A stretch of 57,854 bases of DNA, from the NCBI GenBank assembly GCA_013150915.1, contig JAADJE010000005.1, forward strand, positions 1-57,854, given 5' to 3'. The DNA comes from Gammaproteobacteria bacterium (GTDB taxonomy: Bacteria > Pseudomonadota > Gammaproteobacteria > BMS3Bbin11). This document shows positions 25,954-34,936 of the stretch, piece by piece. Made by a program: the position numbers and the translations under genes. Positions within the stretch are counted from its first letter, which is position 1, and each line of letters opens with the position of its first letter. A model generated the notes under the pieces. That model saw only the letters and a program-made list of their open reading frames with translations, was not told where the DNA came from and searched no databases.

Positions 25954-26997
25954 CTATGAAACTTTGGCTTCAAATGATGGCCGTGTACTGCTCTCTTCAC
26001 TTTTAACAATTACAAGATTTGAAACGAACTGGTTTGTCGCACGTTCCCATGAGTGTTTTTCTGCGTATGATTTACAGCTTTGCGGAGAAACACCAAGTGC
26101 CCGCTCAACCGCATAGGCAAGGTTGTCATCTACCCATCCATTAACACCATTTTTTATGATATCTTTCGGACCCGTCACTGGGTATGCAGCAACTGGCACC
26201 CCACATGCCATAGCCTCCAGCAATACCAGGCCGAAGGTGTCTGTCAGGCTGGGAAAGACCATTACATCTGCAGAAGCGAGATGTGCAACAAGATCCTTGC
26301 CGGTTTTATAGCCAACAAAACGGGTGTCTGGATAACGCACTTTCAGCACGTCCATCTCAGGCCCATCCCCAATAACGTACTTGCTTGCTCTGATATCCAG
26401 ATCTAGATAAGCCTTGATATTTTTTTCAACGGCAACACGGCCAAGATAGACCGCAATAGGTCTGTCTCCAGTGAATCGAGATTCATTCTGCGGTTTAAAC
26501 AGGTCTATATCGACACCTCGGCTCCAGCGTTTCAAATTTGTAAACCCTCTGGCACACAGTTCAGCCTCTAACGATGACGTTGCAACCATCGTTGCACTGG
26601 CAGCGTTGTGGAATCGTCTCATGTAGGCATAGGATAACGAAAAAGGTACCGGTAGCCGCAGGCGTAAATATTCAGGAAAGCGGGTATGGTAGGCCGTTGT
26701 ATAACTTAAACCATGTTTCAGGCAATAGGCTTTTGCTGCCCGACCAAGTGGGCCTTCTGTAGATATATGTATGGCATCGGCCTCAAAAGCATCCAGAATA
26801 CGACCCAGCTTACGGCCGGGCAACCATGACAGGCGTATCTCCGGGTAACCCGGCATCGGAAACGTCCAGAAATCTGATGGGTTGAAAACGGCCACCCGAT
26901 GTCCCATTCTTGTTAGCTGGGCGATGGTCTTCTTAAGTGTAATGACAACACCATTAATTTGCGGTGACCATGCATCGGTCACGATTGCGATCTTCAT
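25954..26997 (-). CDS. GT4 glycosyltransferase, probably diacylglycerol-type (Agt-like)
   Basis: The product has 347 residues from MKIAIVTDAWSPQINGVV at 26997 (an alternative start at 27012 adds five). It is a GT-B enzyme of family GT4: the acceptor domain contains TAYHTRFPEYLRLRLP, and the donor domain SRGVDIDLFKP, VAVEKNIK, and the EX7E-type FPSLTDTFGLVLLEAMACGVP. Similar enzymes glycosylate diacylglycerol when phosphate is scarce (Agt) or mannosylate lipids. The gene overlaps the upstream phosphoesterase gene by 44 bases, so the two are translationally coupled. The pairing with a calcineurin-like phosphoesterase supports the lipid-remodelling reading. Confidence 0.85.
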   Translation of the reverse strand: MKIAIVTDAWSPQINGVVITLKKTIAQLTRMGHRVAVFNPSDFWTFPMPGYPEIRLSWLPGRKLGRILDAFEADAIHISTEGPLGRAAKAYCLKHGLSYTTAYHTRFPEYLRLRLPVPFSLSYAYMRRFHNAASATMVATSSLEAELCARGFTNLKRWSRGVDIDLFKPQNESRFTGDRPIAVYLGRVAVEKNIKAYLDLDIRASKYVIGDGPEMDVLKVRYPDTRFVGYKTGKDLVAHLASADVMVFPSLTDTFGLVLLEAMACGVPVAAYPVTGPKDIIKNGVNGWVDDNLAYAVERALGVSPQSCKSYAEKHSWERATNQFVSNLVIVKSEESSTRPSFEAKVS

Positions 26998-27766
26998 GCT
27001 GCTGTACCCCATCTATTAGATCAGCACTTTCTTCCAGCCAGTGAATCAGGCGCAGTTTGCCATCTTCTTCCTCTGCCAATGCGGTACAACTTTCAACCCA
27101 GTCGCCACAATTTGCATAATTTATTCCATCGTAATCTGTAATTACGGCATGGTGTATATGACCACATACAACGCCATCTGCGTTATGCTGGCGTGCAGCA
27201 TGGGTGACAGCCTCTTCGAAATTGCTGATGTAGTTAACGGCTTCCTTAACCTTGTTCTTGATATGTTTAGACAGTGACCAGTAACCAAAGCCAAGTTTTC
27301 TACGTACCCAATTGAACCAGTGATTCATTATGATCAGCAGGTCATAGGCTTCACTGCCGAGTTTTGCTATCCACTTGTTGTTTAGTGTTATGGCATCAAA
27401 TTCATCTCCATGAAGGATTAAAAGCCTCTTACCGTCTTCCGTAACATGCTCCGCTCTTAACTTTATCTGTATCCCGGAAAAATATAAGTCATTGTAATCA
27501 CGAAAGAATTCATCATGATTACCCGGCACATAGATAACATGTGTTCCCCTACTTGCCTTTTCAAAGACCAGCCGAACAATGCGATTGTTTATTTCCGGCC
27601 AGTACCAACCACGCTTAATTTTCCATATATCAATGATATCGCCTACCAGGTATAGGTATTCTGATTCTGTATGGCTTAGAAAATCGTAAAGGTATTCTGT
27701 ACGGGAAGCTTTAAGTCCGAGATGAGCATCGGATATCCAGATGGAGCGATACGTAACTGGCTTCAT
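26954..27766 (-). CDS. Calcineurin-like metallophosphoesterase, PlcP-like (LpxH-related)
   Basis: The product has 270 residues with the two-metal phosphoesterase motifs ISDAHLG, YLVGDIIDIW, PGNHDEF, LHGDEFDA and CGHIHHAVI. It is related to LpxH but belongs to the subgroup often called UDP-2,3-diacylglucosamine pyrophosphatase in error; phosphate-stress phospholipase C PlcP is of this type. It would release diacylglycerol from phospholipids, which the overlapping GT4 gene could glycosylate. A Pho-box-like array lies about 50-75 bases upstream, supporting control by PhoB. A genuine LpxH role cannot be excluded. Confidence 0.82.
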   Translation of the reverse strand: MKPVTYRSIWISDAHLGLKASRTEYLYDFLSHTESEYLYLVGDIIDIWKIKRGWYWPEINNRIVRLVFEKASRGTHVIYVPGNHDEFFRDYNDLYFSGIQIKLRAEHVTEDGKRLLILHGDEFDAITLNNKWIAKLGSEAYDLLIIMNHWFNWVRRKLGFGYWSLSKHIKNKVKEAVNYISNFEEAVTHAARQHNADGVVCGHIHHAVITDYDGINYANCGDWVESCTALAEEEDGKLRLIHWLEESADLIDGVQQHEDRNRDRCMVTAN

Positions 27767-27813
27767 GGTGTTCTCCGTTTATCGTATTCGCGCCGAATTT
27801 ATACTCTTAAGAT

Positions 27814-27842
27814 ATGACAAAATTATGATGCTTTTATGATGA
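27814..27842 (-). promoter_or_regulatory. Pho-box-like array (three 11-bp units)
   Basis: On the plus strand ATGACAAAATT, ATGATGCTTTT and ATGATGATTAC start at 27814, 27825 and 27836, an exact 11-base period. On the minus strand this reads as 7-base units (TTGTCAT, GCATCAT, TCATCAT) separated by 4-base AT-rich spacers, the build of PhoB sites. The 18 bases 27814-27831 match the consensus CTGTCATAWAWCTGTCAY at 13 positions by hand count. It lies before the phosphoesterase-GT4 pair. Confidence 0.6.
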
Positions 27843-28012
27843 TTACGTTAAACGTATAAAGAACAAGCATGCAGAGAATAATTCATCATCTTGTCATATA
27901 AGCTGTGCATATTTGCAACGATGAATCTTCGCGTTGCATATGATCTTCTTACAGGATTGTTACCCAGAAGATGACTGGGTCTTGATGGCTATAAAAAAGT
28001 GATAAGAGAACT

Positions 28013-28396
28013 ATGGCAAAAGCTGACTACCAGAAACTAAACCAACCCATTCGCAGTATCATGCGCATCATCTATGCAACTCGGTGGTCTATGAAAGGCT
28101 TTGAATCAACGCTGAAAACGGAAGAAGCATTTCGCCAGGAAGTACTGCTTCTGATTATTCTGGCACCACTGGGTATTTGGCTAGGAGATACGGGCATAGA
28201 ACGGACCTTGCTGATTGGCACAGTCTTAATCGTCCTTATCGTTGAACTGCTGAATTCTGCGGTCGAATCTGCGATAGACCGTATCGGTGATGAACATCAC
28301 AAGTTATCAGGCAAGGCAAAAGACCAGGGCTCAGCAGCCGTCTTCATTTCCCTTGTACTCGTCGCTATGACATGGCTCTTTATTCTAATCAAATAG
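28013..28396 (+). CDS. dgkA: Diacylglycerol kinase
   Basis: The product has 127 residues, the classical small integral-membrane DgkA with three helices. The conserved catalytic segment is present (EAFRQEVLLL, then VELLNSAVESAIDRIGDEHH and KLSGKAKDQGSAAVF). It phosphorylates diacylglycerol to phosphatidic acid at the inner membrane and recycles the DAG set free by phosphoglycerol transfer. It is divergent from the phosphoesterase-GT4 pair, with the Pho-box-like array between them. Confidence 0.93.
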   Translation: MAKADYQKLNQPIRSIMRIIYATRWSMKGFESTLKTEEAFRQEVLLLIILAPLGIWLGDTGIERTLLIGTVLIVLIVELLNSAVESAIDRIGDEHHKLSGKAKDQGSAAVFISLVLVAMTWLFILIK

Positions 28397-28537
28397 TCAG
28401 AAGATCAAGTTCCCGTTCTTCAGATATACTTTTTTGATGAAACGCAGCTTCACGTTTGATTCATTGTGGTATGGTCAAAGGAAGCCACATTATAATTGTA
28501 TAATGGTGTAAAACAGGATTGCCCCCTTTGATTATTA

Positions 28538-29362
28538 TCAGTCCACCTGGGCCAGGTCATTCAGTGTCCAGTCATGTCTAAAATAGTCTATTGTTACGGC
28601 GTTTTCATTTAACCAGCCCCGCGTATCCGGATCCAGATAGGGCAGCACGAAACCGAGCACACCGCTTTCTTTATCCTGAAACAGTCGGCCGTCTTTATTT
28701 ATAATCCACGACAGCGTCAGAGTTCGCCCAGCACGATCCAGCCGCAACCCCTTGTCGGGGTTCTTGAAAAGGCTTCGGATATTTTCTTCCAGCTGATTGT
28801 CCAGATGCTCCGCCATATACGGCTTTGCAGTACGATCCGGACAACTGACAGCCGCACAGCTTACGGCGAAAACAATGCGCGGATCATTAAACTCCCTGAG
28901 CAGAATATCCTTTTCGATCTGTGTCAGTGAATAGCGGTTGTTCCCAATTCTGATTGCCTTCTTCGACCAGGGATATTTGATCAGGCTGATACTCAGACTG
29001 CGGATGGAATCTACGGGATAATGATCGATTACCAGGCGCATCGCGGCAAAGTTATAGGCATTAATCCAGAATGCCTTGGCCACGTTCGTACGCTGCAATT
29101 GTGTGGGGTCTACCTGTTCGATGGCCCTCAGCGTTCTATTGAAAAGCGAGTCCGCATTTTCTGCGTCCTGTTTCATCTGCGCATAGTCAAACACAGTGGT
29201 ACTGATACCGTGTATTCTCACCGCCGGACGCAAATACCTGGCAAGCAGGTCACCGTACAGTCTGTTAAATTCTGTGGAATCAGCATAAGCTGGATTTGCT
29301 ATCATTGCTAGCAATACAATAATCCACAGCATCGATATTTTTTGCAAACTAAAGACCTTCAC
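28538..29362 (-). CDS. DUF547 secreted protein
   Basis: The product has 274 residues. A signal peptide (SMLWIIVLLAMIANPAYA, then D) precedes a DUF547 domain with KAFWINAYNFAAMRLVIDHY, PWSKKAIRIGNNRYSLTQIE, DPRIVFAVSCAAVSCPDRT and a Tyr/Asp-rich tail. The family is periplasmic or secreted and its biochemical role is unknown. A pair of cysteines in SCAAVSCP could form a disulfide. It stands alone between dgkA (convergent) and a 380-base gap. Confidence 0.82.
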   Translation of the reverse strand: MKVFSLQKISMLWIIVLLAMIANPAYADSTEFNRLYGDLLARYLRPAVRIHGISTTVFDYAQMKQDAENADSLFNRTLRAIEQVDPTQLQRTNVAKAFWINAYNFAAMRLVIDHYPVDSIRSLSISLIKYPWSKKAIRIGNNRYSLTQIEKDILLREFNDPRIVFAVSCAAVSCPDRTAKPYMAEHLDNQLEENIRSLFKNPDKGLRLDRAGRTLTLSWIINKDGRLFQDKESGVLGFVLPYLDPDTRGWLNENAVTIDYFRHDWTLNDLAQVD

Positions 29363-29745
29363 GTTACGGGCCTGGAAAATGCATTACTTTTTTTCCCGAA
29401 CATGCAGACTCTGCATGCTGGGTATCCAATACGTTTATACCGGTCTACCATTCAACATACTCCCAAAAAGTATTTCATAACACTCGCCACACACCCAGTC
29501 TTGCTATCACTGCTGTTTATGGCACAGCCCTATTGTTCCCCCTGAAAAGCGGCCTATAGGGGATAAACTCTGAAGCTGAATAAGATATAGCACCTATGCC
29601 TAAAACACAGGTCAAGCACCAATCGACCGATAACTACAGCACTAATTCTCTGTATCATAACGCACGGGTAAGCATGACCTGGTTTCAAGAAAATATTATG
29701 GCTAACTTCTATGGGAACTGGGTTTTAATCGTACGCTATCCCCGA
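29363..29745. other. Intergenic region, no supported gene
   Basis: A 51-codon plus-strand frame (29596-29751) beginning MPKTQVKHQSTDNYSTN runs into the end of the next gene and lacks a ribosome-binding site. A small CAGACTCTG palindrome lies near 29404-29419. Nothing else was recognised. Confidence 0.25.
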
Positions 29746-30459
29746 TTATAAAAGTGGGCGCTGAAGTAAATCCACACGAATCGGCATTAAAAAATTTGCA
29801 CCATCTTCACCGATGTATTGTTCAAAACGATCCTTAACCAGCGCATAGACTTTCTCATTGAGATTATGTTCGGAGTGCGTGGCATTGATTATGATATTTT
29901 CAAACTCAGCAAAACTTTCAAATCTCATTGGAGAATTAAAAAACGTTTCTTCAACCAGATTAAATAACCCCTCATCAACCACTTTTTTTACCGTGTGAAA
30001 TGCGGCTTCACGAACTTTTTGCTCATTATGAAATAAACGCAGAATCTCATTAAAATCACCCGCAAAGATGGGCTCGGATATATAAGCAAGACCACAGGGC
30101 TTCAACACACGTCTGATTTCGTGCATCGAAGATTCCATCAGTTCTAACGGTACGTGGTGCAAAGATTTAAACATAAATACCACATCAACTGATTCATCAT
30201 CAAGCGGAATATCCTGTGCACCGGATAGAACAAATGACGCATTGGGTAAATCCGTTATCTGTAAGTTCTTTTTATGCGCAATTTCATCAACTTCTAATGC
30301 GGTAATTTTGCGGTCTGTACCGGATGTAGCAATACTTCGTGTAATTTCAGCGCTACCACAACCTAACTCTAATATGTGTTTGCCATCCAGCGACAGCAGG
30401 CGATTGTATATTTCAGATTCAGGACAGTTAACATCGATTTTCTCAACAGCTATTTTCAT
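29746..30459 (-). CDS. Class I SAM-dependent methyltransferase
   Basis: The product has 237 residues. Motif I is HILELGCGSAEITRSIA, followed by ALEVDEIAHKKN (motif II), DVVFMFKSLHHVPLELMESS (motif IV/V) and RRVLKPCGLAYISEPIF. It is a Rossmann-fold methyltransferase of the UbiE/type-11 group and should be cytoplasmic. The substrate cannot be read from the sequence. It has no close neighbours that suggest a pathway. Confidence 0.85.
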   Translation of the reverse strand: MKIAVEKIDVNCPESEIYNRLLSLDGKHILELGCGSAEITRSIATSGTDRKITALEVDEIAHKKNLQITDLPNASFVLSGAQDIPLDDESVDVVFMFKSLHHVPLELMESSMHEIRRVLKPCGLAYISEPIFAGDFNEILRLFHNEQKVREAAFHTVKKVVDEGLFNLVEETFFNSPMRFESFAEFENIIINATHSEHNLNEKVYALVKDRFEQYIGEDGANFLMPIRVDLLQRPLL

Positions 30460-30726
30460 TTATCACATCCTATCTGTATTTTTTCATGGAAAAATTATGG
30501 CTTCAATTGCCCCAATAAATCGTATTCACCAAACAAGGATATTTCCCCTGTCAGCTTTCTATGCTTCTCGGAATCGTTTGATGTGGATGATTGTTGTCGC
30601 ATTATTTATTCCACTGATTATTTAGAGCAGGTGTATTATCGCAGATTATTGGCGTTAATCAGAAATCCCTTAGGGATTATAAGATAAACATGTTCCTTTT
30701 TGTTGTACTGGACGAATTTCTAGTGC
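30460..30726. other. Intergenic region, no supported gene
   Basis: Short open frames are present on the plus strand but none has a ribosome-binding site or recognisable product. A CAGAAATCCCTTAGGGATT hairpin lies near 30659-30678. Confidence 0.25.
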
Positions 30727-31299
30727 TTATCGAAATACACGCCGCAACAGCAGATGGACAGGCAGGAATAACACCAACGGGTACAAAGCCATCAGGAACA
30801 AAACAAAACCGATGCCCGACAGCAATTGCTGAGGCGGATCTATAAAACCAAATACCCAGTTGATGTTTGCGGTCGGTTTACCCACCAGGTAGCTCAATGG
30901 CAGCACTGTCCAGCCTAGCAGAGTTTGGCCCATCAGGGCCCTGCGATGGTAACCGAGGCGATGGATAGCCCACAGCAGAAATACCGGTAAGATAAGATGG
31001 TACAGGGACAGCGCGCGCACGAACAAAGGAATACCAGAATCAAACATATAGCGGGTTCCACGAAAGCTGACAAACTCCGGCCCAGCAACGAGTCGAACAG
31101 TGAAATCAACGGCCCATCCCAGCTCGGGAATCAATACGGATAGTGCCATCATGCTAACCAGCAACGACGACTCCAGCCAAAGCCCGAGTAGCGTGATCAA
31201 CAGTGCTAGATTCGAACTCCACAAAAAATTAGCCAGACCATACTGCCACCAGTAGGTTGGCACCAGTATGACGACAAACCCCGTGTAGCAGAGCTTCAC
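30727..31299 (-). CDS. Multi-pass membrane protein of unknown function
   Basis: The product has at least 190 residues with five or six membrane segments (for example GFVVILVPTYWWQYG, LALLITLLGLWLESSLLVSM, LILPVFLLWAI and FVLFLMALYPLVLFLPVHLL). I do not recognise a family with known role. The start is a GTG; upstream the frame stays open for 24 codons and reads IGSIPLWVKLCYTGF, which looks like part of the protein, yet it contains no ATG, GTG or TTG. The true start may be a rare codon further upstream. Confidence 0.7.
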   Translation of the reverse strand: MKLCYTGFVVILVPTYWWQYGLANFLWSSNLALLITLLGLWLESSLLVSMMALSVLIPELGWAVDFTVRLVAGPEFVSFRGTRYMFDSGIPLFVRALSLYHLILPVFLLWAIHRLGYHRRALMGQTLLGWTVLPLSYLVGKPTANINWVFGFIDPPQQLLSGIGFVLFLMALYPLVLFLPVHLLLRRVFR

Positions 31300-31687
31300 C
31301 CAAAGTGGGATGCTGCCGATCCGATCGGTAAATATAAATGGAGATTGCTTTTTTCTAACAGTAAAAATAGCTCAACTTCCCCTCATCGTCACAAAATCAC
31401 TGCCGGTTGATACTATGAACCTCCCTGCTCATTCAAAAAAGATTCCAGTTTGGCCGTTTTCCCGGAATTGCAGTTTATCTCCGATTGATCACTGTTTCAT
31501 CCTGCTCAGCCGTTCCAGGCTCATGGGGGCCTCCAGTAGCCCCTATCGTGACCCCACCAGGTCATTTATCGCCCAATCAATAATACTTATTCGTCCATTG
31601 CTGGATTGAATTGTCTTTCCTGTATTAATCCCTCATAGTTGAACGGTTTATAACAACTATAACCAAACTACCCTTGAGGATACTTTT
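31300..31687. other. Intergenic region, no supported gene
   Basis: The left part may hold an N-terminal extension of the preceding minus-strand gene. No ribosome-binding site or motif was found elsewhere except the TTGAGGA leader of the next gene. Confidence 0.25.
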
Positions 31688-31936
31688 ATGAGTGATGAAG
31701 CTGCAACCGAACAGAATGTCGACAACGATGGCCGAATGATGGGCATGCTTTCCATCGCCGCGGCTCCAGGCGCACTATTGATTAGCCCAACCATGTTTCC
31801 GCTGTTAGCGTTCTTTTTTGCATTAATGGGTCTAACTCTGGCAAGCCCCAGAAATCGTTACCTCAGCTTCATTGGAATTTTTGCTTCTGCTGCAGCGGGT
31901 GCAATTGGTTACTACTTTCATACACCTATTATTTAA
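31688..31936 (+). CDS. Small two-helix membrane protein
   Basis: The product has 82 residues. A short acidic N-terminus (MSDEAATEQNVDNDGRM) is followed by two or three hydrophobic segments (MLSIAAAPGALLISPTMFPL, LLAFFFALMGLTLAS, FIGIFASAAAGAIGYYF). TTGAGGA lies eight bases before the ATG. No family is recognised. It is probably an inner-membrane protein of unknown role. Confidence 0.6.
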   Translation: MSDEAATEQNVDNDGRMMGMLSIAAAPGALLISPTMFPLLAFFFALMGLTLASPRNRYLSFIGIFASAAAGAIGYYFHTPII

Positions 31937-32182
31937 CTCCTATAATGGCAGTACTGTAGTTTACAATCCGTTCCCCCATCAACTTAATGGGATCGGAAGG
32001 ACAAGAAGAGTTATCAAGTTCCTCCGATTCCAGTAATTCTCAAACAACCAGAAACAGGGAGCAGCATCTAACTGTTTCTAATATTAGAAAACTGGGTGCT
32101 AATCCTGGTTTTCACACTCCCTTCTCGGCCGCATAATAACCAGGACTCCAGCCTGCCCCCTTTATCTCAGTACCACTTCTTA

Positions 32183-32593
32183 CTACTCGAGATGATATTT
32201 GCGCTTCTTACCATCAACCGAGTGGACAATGGCCTGTGTGGTAATCAGCTTGTCGCCCGATGGGACCACTAAAAAATCAAGATCGTACTTGCGTCCATTC
32301 GAATCCACGAAATCGGCACAGCTCACGTAAAAGTCGCCTTTTTTCACAATTCCGGGATGCAGTTTCTTGAGTTTGACCTTGAGAAGCTCGTCTTCCACCG
32401 GATCATACAGACGAAGTGTGCCGTCTACCGTCTGGTTCTTGATAAACGTATTCATGGTGGCCTGAATACCCGTGCGCAGCCCCCCCTTAATGGAAGGATC
32501 ATCCGCCGCGTATGCCGCAGGCCCTGTTAGCAGGAACAACGCCACCAGCCCCGGAATCATAATCCTTACCGTTTTCTCGATTTGGCTTTTCAT
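32183..32593 (-). CDS. Secreted hypothetical protein
   Basis: The product has 136 residues. A signal peptide (GLVALFLLTGPAAYA, then A) precedes a mature domain with RLYDPVEDELLKVKLKKLHP, FYVSCADFVDSNGRKYDLDF and VDGKKRKYHLE. The mature part is mixed charge, with one cysteine, and looks like a small periplasmic domain. CTGGAGAAAAG precedes the ATG. I do not recognise a named function. Confidence 0.7.
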   Translation of the reverse strand: MKSQIEKTVRIMIPGLVALFLLTGPAAYAADDPSIKGGLRTGIQATMNTFIKNQTVDGTLRLYDPVEDELLKVKLKKLHPGIVKKGDFYVSCADFVDSNGRKYDLDFLVVPSGDKLITTQAIVHSVDGKKRKYHLE

Positions 32594-32791
32594 AATCTTT
32601 TCTCCAGTTAATGACTAAAATACAGATTGGAGCAAACCCTGTTCGGTATCTGCCCTATAGGCAATAACGAATAAGTAGGTGGTTTGATTGCATAAGGGAA
32701 CCCTTCTCCCGCAAATATCCCGGATTGAACAGAAAAAATGTGCTTCTATCAACCAACTGAAAACCGGAGTATCGACATAAAGGACTGGGGG

Positions 32792-32996
32792 CACTGCTGT
32801 CCCGTTAAGCTGATCTTATTTTGCTGTCGTTGTCGTAGTGCTTGGGATGCAGGAAACCCAATGGTGTTGGAGACATGACTATCGATAACATCTCTCTGTC
32901 ATTCCGGCGCAGACCGGAATCTAGCGGTTTCAACGACTTACTGGATACCGGGTCAAGCCCCCGGCATGACGATGTGGCGTTAACGGGACAGCAGTG
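32792..32996. mobile_element. MITE with 17-bp terminal inverted repeats and 9-bp target duplication
   Basis: CACTGCTGTCCCGTTAA at the left is mirrored by TTAACGGGACAGCAGTG at the right; total 205 bases, no coding capacity. GACTGGGGG at 32783-32791 is repeated at 32997-33005 as target-site duplication. A 9-bp duplication is what IS4/IS10-type transposases produce; the parent transposon is not in this window. The interior contains TTCCGGCGCAGACCGGAAT. A second copy starts at 57657. Confidence 0.85.
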
Positions 32997-33102
32997 GACT
33001 GGGGGGGGGAATGTGTTACAACAAAACTTATGATCTGAGCCCAATTTATCCTATACAATACCCATTCACCCTTCGCATCGCAATCAAACCGTATGAGACA
33101 TA

Positions 33103-34881
33103 ATGACAACTGACCAGATACTACTGTTTGGATTACTATTTTTTGTTTTCGTATTCCTGGTCTGGGGACGTTGGCGCTATGATCTCGTTGCCTTTGTCGC
33201 GCTGATTGCAGCGCTGATTATGGGTGTGGTGCCTAAAGAAGAAGCCTTTTCCGGCTTTGGCCATCCCGCCACTATTATCATTGCACTGGTACTGATTATC
33301 AGTAAAGGTCTATCAAACTCCGGTGCTATTGAATTGATCGCCAAACAGGTCAGCCGTTACGCCACCTCACTGCAAACACATATCGCCGCCATGGCGGGGA
33401 TTGCGGCTGCCCTCTCGGCAGTAATGAACAATGTCGCGGCACTGGCCATGCTGATGCCGGTAGATATCCAGGCAGCGATTAAGGCAAAGCGTAGCCCGTC
33501 GCTGACACTAATGCCCCTATCCTTCGCATCGATACTCGGGGGCATGATTACCCTGATTGGTACACCACCAAACATCATCATTGCTGAATTTCGAAAGAGT
33601 TCGACGGGTGAGAGTTTTGGCATGTTCGACTTCGCACCGGTTGGGCTGACCTCTGCTGTGGTCGGCATATTATTTGTGACTCTGGTGGGATGGCGCCTGC
33701 TGCCCAAAAACCGCGTCAGCCACGACTCTGCACAGGAACTGCTTGATACCAGCGGTTACATTGCTGAGCTGCATGTGCCTGAAGGATCACCTGCCATCGA
33801 CAAGCGGGTGCGGGATCTGGATGATATTGCCGATGAAAATGACGTTGCCATCATTGGTCTGGTACGGCGTGGCAAGCGACAGCCAGGGCAGGCAAGACTT
33901 GTAAAAATCCGTAAAGGCGACATTCTGGTCGTCGATGCCGCACCGGAAGACATGGACAAGTTCGTCGGTACACTTAAACTTGATTATTCAGGCAAGGGCA
34001 AGGACAGCAGCCCCCTGAGTAGCGAAGATATGTCACTTTGGGAAGTGGTGGTACCAGAAGGGGCAAGAATAGAGGGACGCACAGCACAATCCCTGCAGTT
34101 GCAGTACCGGCATGGGGTGACGCTGCTGGGCGTATCGCGCCAGGGTGAAAGATTCCGTGAACGCGTACGTCATCTTGTAATCAGGGAAGGTGACGTGCTG
34201 CTATTATACGGTGCCAGTGACATACTGCCTGAGATGAGCTACTGGCTGGGTACCCTGCCGCTGGCGGGTCGAAACACGGATCTAATTAAGCGTCACAAGG
34301 CCTGGTTGGCGGTTGGACTGTTTGCCGCCGCAATCGCGACGGCCAGCTTCGGATTGCTGTACCTGCCGATCGCACTGGCAGCAGTGGTTGCCAGTTACGT
34401 TATGTTCAACATCGTTCCAGCGCGGCATGTTTATGACTCGGTCGAGTGGCCGGTCATCGTGCTGCTCGGTTCGATGATTCCAATTGGCATTGCGCTGGAG
34501 TCCACTGGTGGTACAGCACTGCTCGCCGATGTCATTACCAAACTGTCAGCAGGCTACTCACCGGTAGTAGTACTGACTCTGCTGATGGTCGTCACGATGA
34601 CTCTTTCCGATGTCATGAACAACACCGCAACAGCCGTTATCGCTGCCCCGATTGCCGTCAACATTGCCGACCGCCTGGGTGTTAATGCCGATCCCTTCCT
34701 GATGACCGTCGCCGTCGCCGCATCCTGTGCCTTCCTGACCCCCATCGGGCATAAAAATAATACCCTGATCATGGGCCCCGGCGGTTACCGTTTTGGTGAC
34801 TACTGGCGCATGGGACTGCCACTTGAAATACTGATTATTATGGTATCAATTCCAATGATTCTATGGGTTTGGCCGTTGTAA
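33103..34881 (+). CDS. SLC13/DASS-type transporter with two RCK_C domains
   Basis: The product has 592 residues. Two halves of membrane helices flank a cytoplasmic loop (about 205-395) carrying two TrkA-C-like domains (IAELHVPEGSPAIDKRVRDL and LWEVVVPEGARIEGRTAQSL starts). The first half has MNNVAALAMLMP and IGTPPNIIIAEF; the second DVMNNTATAVIAAPIAV and FLTPIGHKNNTLIMGPGGY. These are the SNT-type sodium and substrate sites of the family. Such proteins carry sulfate, dicarboxylates or other anions; the substrate is not visible. A MITE lies just upstream of its start, possibly carrying regulatory sequence. Confidence 0.9.
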   Translation: MTTDQILLFGLLFFVFVFLVWGRWRYDLVAFVALIAALIMGVVPKEEAFSGFGHPATIIIALVLIISKGLSNSGAIELIAKQVSRYATSLQTHIAAMAGIAAALSAVMNNVAALAMLMPVDIQAAIKAKRSPSLTLMPLSFASILGGMITLIGTPPNIIIAEFRKSSTGESFGMFDFAPVGLTSAVVGILFVTLVGWRLLPKNRVSHDSAQELLDTSGYIAELHVPEGSPAIDKRVRDLDDIADENDVAIIGLVRRGKRQPGQARLVKIRKGDILVVDAAPEDMDKFVGTLKLDYSGKGKDSSPLSSEDMSLWEVVVPEGARIEGRTAQSLQLQYRHGVTLLGVSRQGERFRERVRHLVIREGDVLLLYGASDILPEMSYWLGTLPLAGRNTDLIKRHKAWLAVGLFAAAIATASFGLLYLPIALAAVVASYVMFNIVPARHVYDSVEWPVIVLLGSMIPIGIALESTGGTALLADVITKLSAGYSPVVVLTLLMVVTMTLSDVMNNTATAVIAAPIAVNIADRLGVNADPFLMTVAVAASCAFLTPIGHKNNTLIMGPGGYRFGDYWRMGLPLEILIIMVSIPMILWVWPL

Positions 34882-34936
34882 AAGATCCGGGTTTTTCTTC
34901 TTTAATCCTTAATTCCTCATCCTTAATCTGCTTTTC

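Noticed and set aside
27889-27912. A second Pho-box-like site (TTGTCAT...CTGTGCAT) facing dgkA
   Set aside because: The two half-units are 12 rather than 11 bases apart and the second has mismatches; too weak to call.
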